Source: an uncultured Christensenella sp. (GTDB taxonomy: Bacteria; Bacillota; Clostridia; Christensenellales; CAG-917). From it: a stretch of 64,000 bases of DNA. This document shows positions 61,410 to 64,000 of the stretch, in pieces. Position 1 is the stretch's first letter, and every line of letters starts with the position of its first letter. The stretch is taken from NCBI GenBank assembly GCA_910578325.1, contig CAJTQT010000002.1, positions 124,001 to 188,000 of the forward strand, read 5' to 3'. The notes beneath the pieces were generated by a model. That model had not been told where the DNA came from, did not search any database, and was given only the letters and a program-made list of their open reading frames with translations. The position numbers and the translations under genes were made by a program.

Positions 61410-61718
61410 ATGGACCTTGATTTTAAGATAATCGGCAACGATATATGCATAAAACTTAGAGGCGAGATTGACGAATACTCTGCCCGTTCGCTCCGCGCGG
61501 ACATAGACAAACTGATCGAAGCGCAAGGATTCCGCACTATGACGTTCGATATGAAGGACGTCACTTTTATCGACAGTACGGGGCTGGGCTTAGTGCTCGG
61601 ACGCTATAAGAAACTCAAACAGCAACGCGCCGAACTACTGTTGAAAAACATTCCCACGCAGGTGGACAAGGTGTTTCGCACAAGCGGCATATATTCATTT
61701 GTACCGATAGTGAAATAA
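61410..61718 (+). CDS. spoIIAA: Anti-anti-sigma factor SpoIIAA
   Basis: A 102-residue STAS-domain protein. It frees sigma-F by binding SpoIIAB and is switched off by phosphorylation of a serine, here Ser56 in FIDSTGLGLVLGRYK. GEIDEYSARSLR is the other STAS signature. The ATG at 61410 is chosen for GGAGG directly upstream; a frame opening at 61320 adds 30 non-conserved residues. First gene of the sigF operon. Confidence 0.95.
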   Translation: MDLDFKIIGNDICIKLRGEIDEYSARSLRADIDKLIEAQGFRTMTFDMKDVTFIDSTGLGLVLGRYKKLKQQRAELLLKNIPTQVDKVFRTSGIYSFVPIVK

Positions 61719-61727
61719 GGAGTTGTT

Positions 61728-62156
61728 ATGAACAATTTTTTTGATATGAAAATGCTTGCAAGCGGCAAGAACGAAGCCTTTGCAAGAAGCGTAGTCGCGA
61801 CATTCGCTCTTGCGTGTTCACCGACCGTCGAAGAGATAAACGACCTCAAAACCGCTGTAAGCGAAGCGGTGACAAACGCGGTTGTACACGCCTACAAGGA
61901 TGATACGGGCGTGATTGAAATGCTATGCGAAGTCAACGAAACCGAGCGAAGCATAAGCGTAAGCGTCACCGATTTCGGATGCGGAATAACAAACGTAGAA
62001 GAAGCAAAAGAGCCATTCTTCACTACCCGCCCCGATGACGAACGCAGCGGAATGGGATTCACGATAATCGAGACGTTTACAGACGAAATGACCTTGCGCT
62101 CGAAAGTAGGCGAAGGCACGACCGTCACAATGAAAAAGGTGTTTAAAGGATGCTGA
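61728..62156 (+). CDS. spoIIAB: Anti-sigma F factor and serine kinase SpoIIAB
   Basis: A 142-residue GHKL ATPase that holds sigma-F inactive and phosphorylates SpoIIAA. ATP-site boxes are visible: N-box AVSEAVTNAVVHAY, G1 DFGCGI, and G2 ERSGMGFTII. AGGAG lies upstream of the ATG. It overlaps sigF by 7 nt. Confidence 0.96.
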   Translation: MNNFFDMKMLASGKNEAFARSVVATFALACSPTVEEINDLKTAVSEAVTNAVVHAYKDDTGVIEMLCEVNETERSISVSVTDFGCGITNVEEAKEPFFTTRPDDERSGMGFTIIETFTDEMTLRSKVGEGTTVTMKKVFKGC

Positions 62157-62866
62157 GTCACGAACAAACCCTGACGCTGATTTCTGCGGCGCAATCGGGT
62201 GACGACGACGCAAAAGAAAAACTGATTGCGGAAAACATCCCTCTCATAAAATCAATAGTAAAACGCTTTGGAGGCCGTCTTGAATACGACGACCTTATGC
62301 AACTCGGTGCAATGGGACTCGTAAAAGCAGTATCCAACTTCGACGTATCATTCGGGGTACGGTTTTCTACGTATGCAGTACCGATGATAAGCGGAGAAAT
62401 AAAGAGATTTCTGCGCGACGACGGTGCGGTCAAAGTTTCGCGCTGGGCAAAAACTCTGTCCGCAAAGATTTCGCAGTATATAGACGAAAAGCAAAAGTGC
62501 GGCGAATCGGAACCAAGTATAGACGACCTTGCCGAGCACTTTTGCGTAGAACCGCAGGATATCGTGTTTGCTATGGACACGTCGCATTATCTGCTCTCCC
62601 TGTCTGAGCCGCTCGGAGACGACGACGGCGCGTCGATAGGCGATAAGATCGTAGGAGACAATTCACCCGACGAAAGCCTTGACACTTTGATGCTTCGCGA
62701 CTGCATTCAGAATCTGCCCGAGCGTGAAAAAAAGATAATCATATTGCGCTATTTCAGAGACAAAACTCAAAGTGAAGTCGCAAAGGAACTGGGGGTTTCG
62801 CAGGTGCAGGTCAGCCGAATAGAAGGCAGAATACTCAAAAAGTTGAAAGAAGACATCGAAGAATAG
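62150..62866 (+). CDS. sigF: RNA polymerase sporulation sigma factor SigF (SpoIIAC)
   Basis: The first forespore-specific sigma factor. 238 residues. Region 2 contains IPLIKSIVKRFGGRLEYDDLMQLGAMGLVKAVSNFD and FSTYAVPMISGEIKRFLRDDG; region 3 contains EPSIDDLAEHF; region 4 ends QSEVAKELGVSQVQVSRIEGRILKKLK, the -35 recognition helix. Order spoIIAA-spoIIAB-sigF is the universal one and marks an endospore former. Confidence 0.97.
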   Translation: MLSHEQTLTLISAAQSGDDDAKEKLIAENIPLIKSIVKRFGGRLEYDDLMQLGAMGLVKAVSNFDVSFGVRFSTYAVPMISGEIKRFLRDDGAVKVSRWAKTLSAKISQYIDEKQKCGESEPSIDDLAEHFCVEPQDIVFAMDTSHYLLSLSEPLGDDDGASIGDKIVGDNSPDESLDTLMLRDCIQNLPEREKKIIILRYFRDKTQSEVAKELGVSQVQVSRIEGRILKKLKEDIEE

Positions 62867-62878
62867 TTTCCGAATTTC

Positions 62879-62901
62879 GCGCGCCAAAGCGGCGCGCTTT
62901 T
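62879..62901 (+). terminator. Terminator of the sigF operon
   Basis: GCGCGCC and GGCGCGC form a perfect 7-bp stem around AAAGC, followed by TTTTAATT, 12 nt past the sigF stop. Confidence 0.88.
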
Positions 62902-62909
62902 AATTCTCC

Positions 62910-62929
62910 GTGTTGCCGTGCCATAAACG
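62910..62929. repeat. 20-nt direct repeat, left copy
   Basis: GTGTTGCCGTGCCATAAACG occurs here and again at 63061-63080, flanking structured repeat C upstream of the recombinase gene. Confidence 0.85.
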
Positions 62930-63030
62930 TTTACAGCAAGCAAAGGATTGCGCGTAATGCAGCACGGGTTTACAGCGGCAATCTGTTTTGATAGCAGGCA
63001 ATCCTTTGCGCGGTAGTGTCAATAAAATCA
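62930..63030. repeat. Structured repeat, copy C
   Basis: GCAAAGGATTGC (62940-62951) pairs perfectly with GCAATCCTTTGC (62998-63009). The loop has GCGCGTAATG, GTTTACAGCG and GATAGCA, and after the stem come GCGCGGTAGT and AATAAAATC, as in copies A and B. The stem centre differs from copy B on both arms in a compensating way. Confidence 0.85.
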
Positions 63031-63060
63031 AGTTAAGGCTCAGGCAATACTTCTCCCGAA

Positions 63061-63080
63061 GTGTTGCCGTGCCATAAACG
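63061..63080. repeat. 20-nt direct repeat, right copy
   Basis: Exact copy of 62910-62929. It lies just upstream of the recombinase promoter. Confidence 0.85.
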
Positions 63081-63089
63081 ATGATTTTA

Positions 63090-63118
63090 TTGACGTTTTA
63101 CGAATAGTTTGCTAAAAT
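63090..63118 (+). promoter_or_regulatory. Promoter of the recombinase gene, predicted leaderless
   Basis: TTGACG (63090-63095), a 17-nt spacer and TAAAAT (63113-63118), followed by 6 nt and the ATG. GTCAATAAAATC at 63018-63029 is an exact inverse complement of 63083-63094, which overlaps the -35. Confidence 0.78.
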
Positions 63119-63124
63119 ACAAAT

Positions 63125-64000
63125 ATGGCAAATTATTTCAGTGAGCGTGATAAAAAAACCTTGCAACGGCTTCGCGAACTGCGCGACGAACTGCCCGAGT
63201 TCTGCGAGGAGTTCTTTATAGGCATAGAACCTCTTACAACTGCGCTAACACGACTTTATTACGCCTATGATTTACGCATTTTTTTCGACTATCTGCTACA
63301 TAACGTCCGAGCATTCAGACAGTATGATGACATACTTGATTTTCAGGTAGAAGATTTGAACAAGATCACTACTCTGCATCTCGAAGCATACCTTGAATAT
63401 CTAAGTTTATACGAATACGACGGCAAAGAGTACACAAACGGAAACAAGGGCAAAGCGCGCAAAATCTCCACCGTACGCACGTTTTTCAAGTACTATTTCA
63501 ATCACGACAGAATAGCAGCGAACGTCGCCGCAAAACTTACTATGCCCAAACAGCACGACAAAGAGATAATAAGGCTTGAAGAGCGCGAGGTGGAACGAAT
63601 ACTCGACGTTGCCGAAAACGGTTCGGGTATGACGGAGCATCAGCGCAAGATACAACGCAACACGAAGTCACGGGATCTGGCAATACTCACCCTGCTTCTG
63701 GGCACAGGAATACGTGTGAGCGAATGCGTCGGACTGAATATAACCGATATAGATTTTGAAACAAACGCCTTTACTATCACAAGAAAAGGCGGAAACCGTG
63801 CGATTCTGTATTTCGGCGAAGAAGTAGCCGAAGCGTTGACGGATTATATTGAAGGCGAACGCAAAGCGCTTGTAAACAGATGCGAAAAACTTGAAATAGG
63901 CGACGCAGACGCGCTTTTTATGTCGTTGCAAGTACGCAGAATATCCGTGCGTGCAGTCGAGAATCTTGTTAAAAAGTATGCCTTAGAAGCAACGCCGCTC
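63125..64000 (+). CDS. Tyrosine recombinase, XerS/XerD-like (partial, runs off the window)
   Basis: 292 codons are visible, from MANYFSERDKKTLQRLRE. The N-terminal SAM-like core-binding domain covers about residues 10-145. The catalytic domain shows SRDLAILTLLLGTGIRVSEC with the first catalytic Arg, and TRKGGNRAILYF with the Lys. The remaining His, Arg and Tyr lie beyond the end. The N-terminal layout and the LQVRRISVRAVENLVKKY segment resemble single-recombinase XerS types, which resolve chromosome dimers at a dif site close to their gene; a mobile-element integrase is the alternative. No ribosome site is present. Confidence 0.85.
   Translation, partial: MANYFSERDKKTLQRLRELRDELPEFCEEFFIGIEPLTTALTRLYYAYDLRIFFDYLLHNVRAFRQYDDILDFQVEDLNKITTLHLEAYLEYLSLYEYDGKEYTNGNKGKARKISTVRTFFKYYFNHDRIAANVAAKLTMPKQHDKEIIRLEEREVERILDVAENGSGMTEHQRKIQRNTKSRDLAILTLLLGTGIRVSECVGLNITDIDFETNAFTITRKGGNRAILYFGEEVAEALTDYIEGERKALVNRCEKLEIGDADALFMSLQVRRISVRAVENLVKKYALEATPL

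Overview
The window looks like the chromosome of an endospore-forming member of the Bacillota, most likely an uncultured Clostridia lineage. The reasons are the sporulation genes (spoIIAA-spoIIAB-sigF, spoVAC-spoVAD-spoVAE, yunB), the ylxR/ylxQ genes between nusA and infB, a PolC-type protein, rubrerythrin, and single-polypeptide clostridial-type PurL and GuaB. No phage, plasmid or CRISPR module is present. Most genes lie on the minus strand.

Layout. 1-3.3 kb (plus strand): end of mutL, miaA, ynbB, a small XRE regulator. 20.0-3.3 kb (minus): the core operon frr-uppS-cdsA-dxr-rseP-ispG-[polC-like]-rimP-nusA-rnpM-ylxQ-infB-rbfA-nrnA-truB-ribF-nfo-like. In the polC position stands a protein that keeps the PolC N-terminal, OB and exonuclease domains but has no PHP or polymerase domain. 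33.8-20.1 kb (minus): one purine operon, purE-purC-purF-purM-fnt-purN-purO-purH(AICARFT)-purD-purL-folD, behind a strong promoter, a ZTP riboswitch and an intrinsic terminator. 40.65-34.2 kb (minus): a tightly coupled four-gene cassette of unknown function (release-factor-like GGQ protein, SF1 helicase, coiled-coil protein, membrane-anchored repeat protein). 44.1-40.8 kb: guaB and fhs. 47.2-44.4 kb: rpsB, tsf, pyrH. 47.3-52.2 kb: ruvX, a DUF1292 gene, an ABC exporter and rarA. 52.3-60.1 kb: yunB, the spoVA genes, a cupin, MscS, rubrerythrin and unknown membrane or secreted proteins. 60.2-61.3 kb: six tRNA genes (Pro-Met-Asp-Phe-Thr-Tyr) followed by a duplicated tRNA-Tyr 3' end. 61.4-64 kb (plus): the sigF operon and the start of a XerS/XerD-like recombinase gene.

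How it fits together. Formate-dependent one-carbon metabolism and purine synthesis are gathered in one place: Fhs makes 10-formyl-THF from formate, FolD interconverts folates, PurN and AICARFT use formyl-THF, and a formate/nitrite-family channel is encoded between purM and purN. The ZTP riboswitch would sense the Z nucleotide that builds up when 10-formyl-THF is short. The block from guaB to folD sits where many Bacillota run pyrH directly into frr.

Most notable for follow-up: the four-gene cassette; the polymerase-less PolC; a family of four structured repeats whose stem sequences differ while pairing is kept; several genes whose -10 box ends exactly 6 nt before the start codon, predicting leaderless mRNAs; and a PurF without the N-terminal catalytic cysteine.
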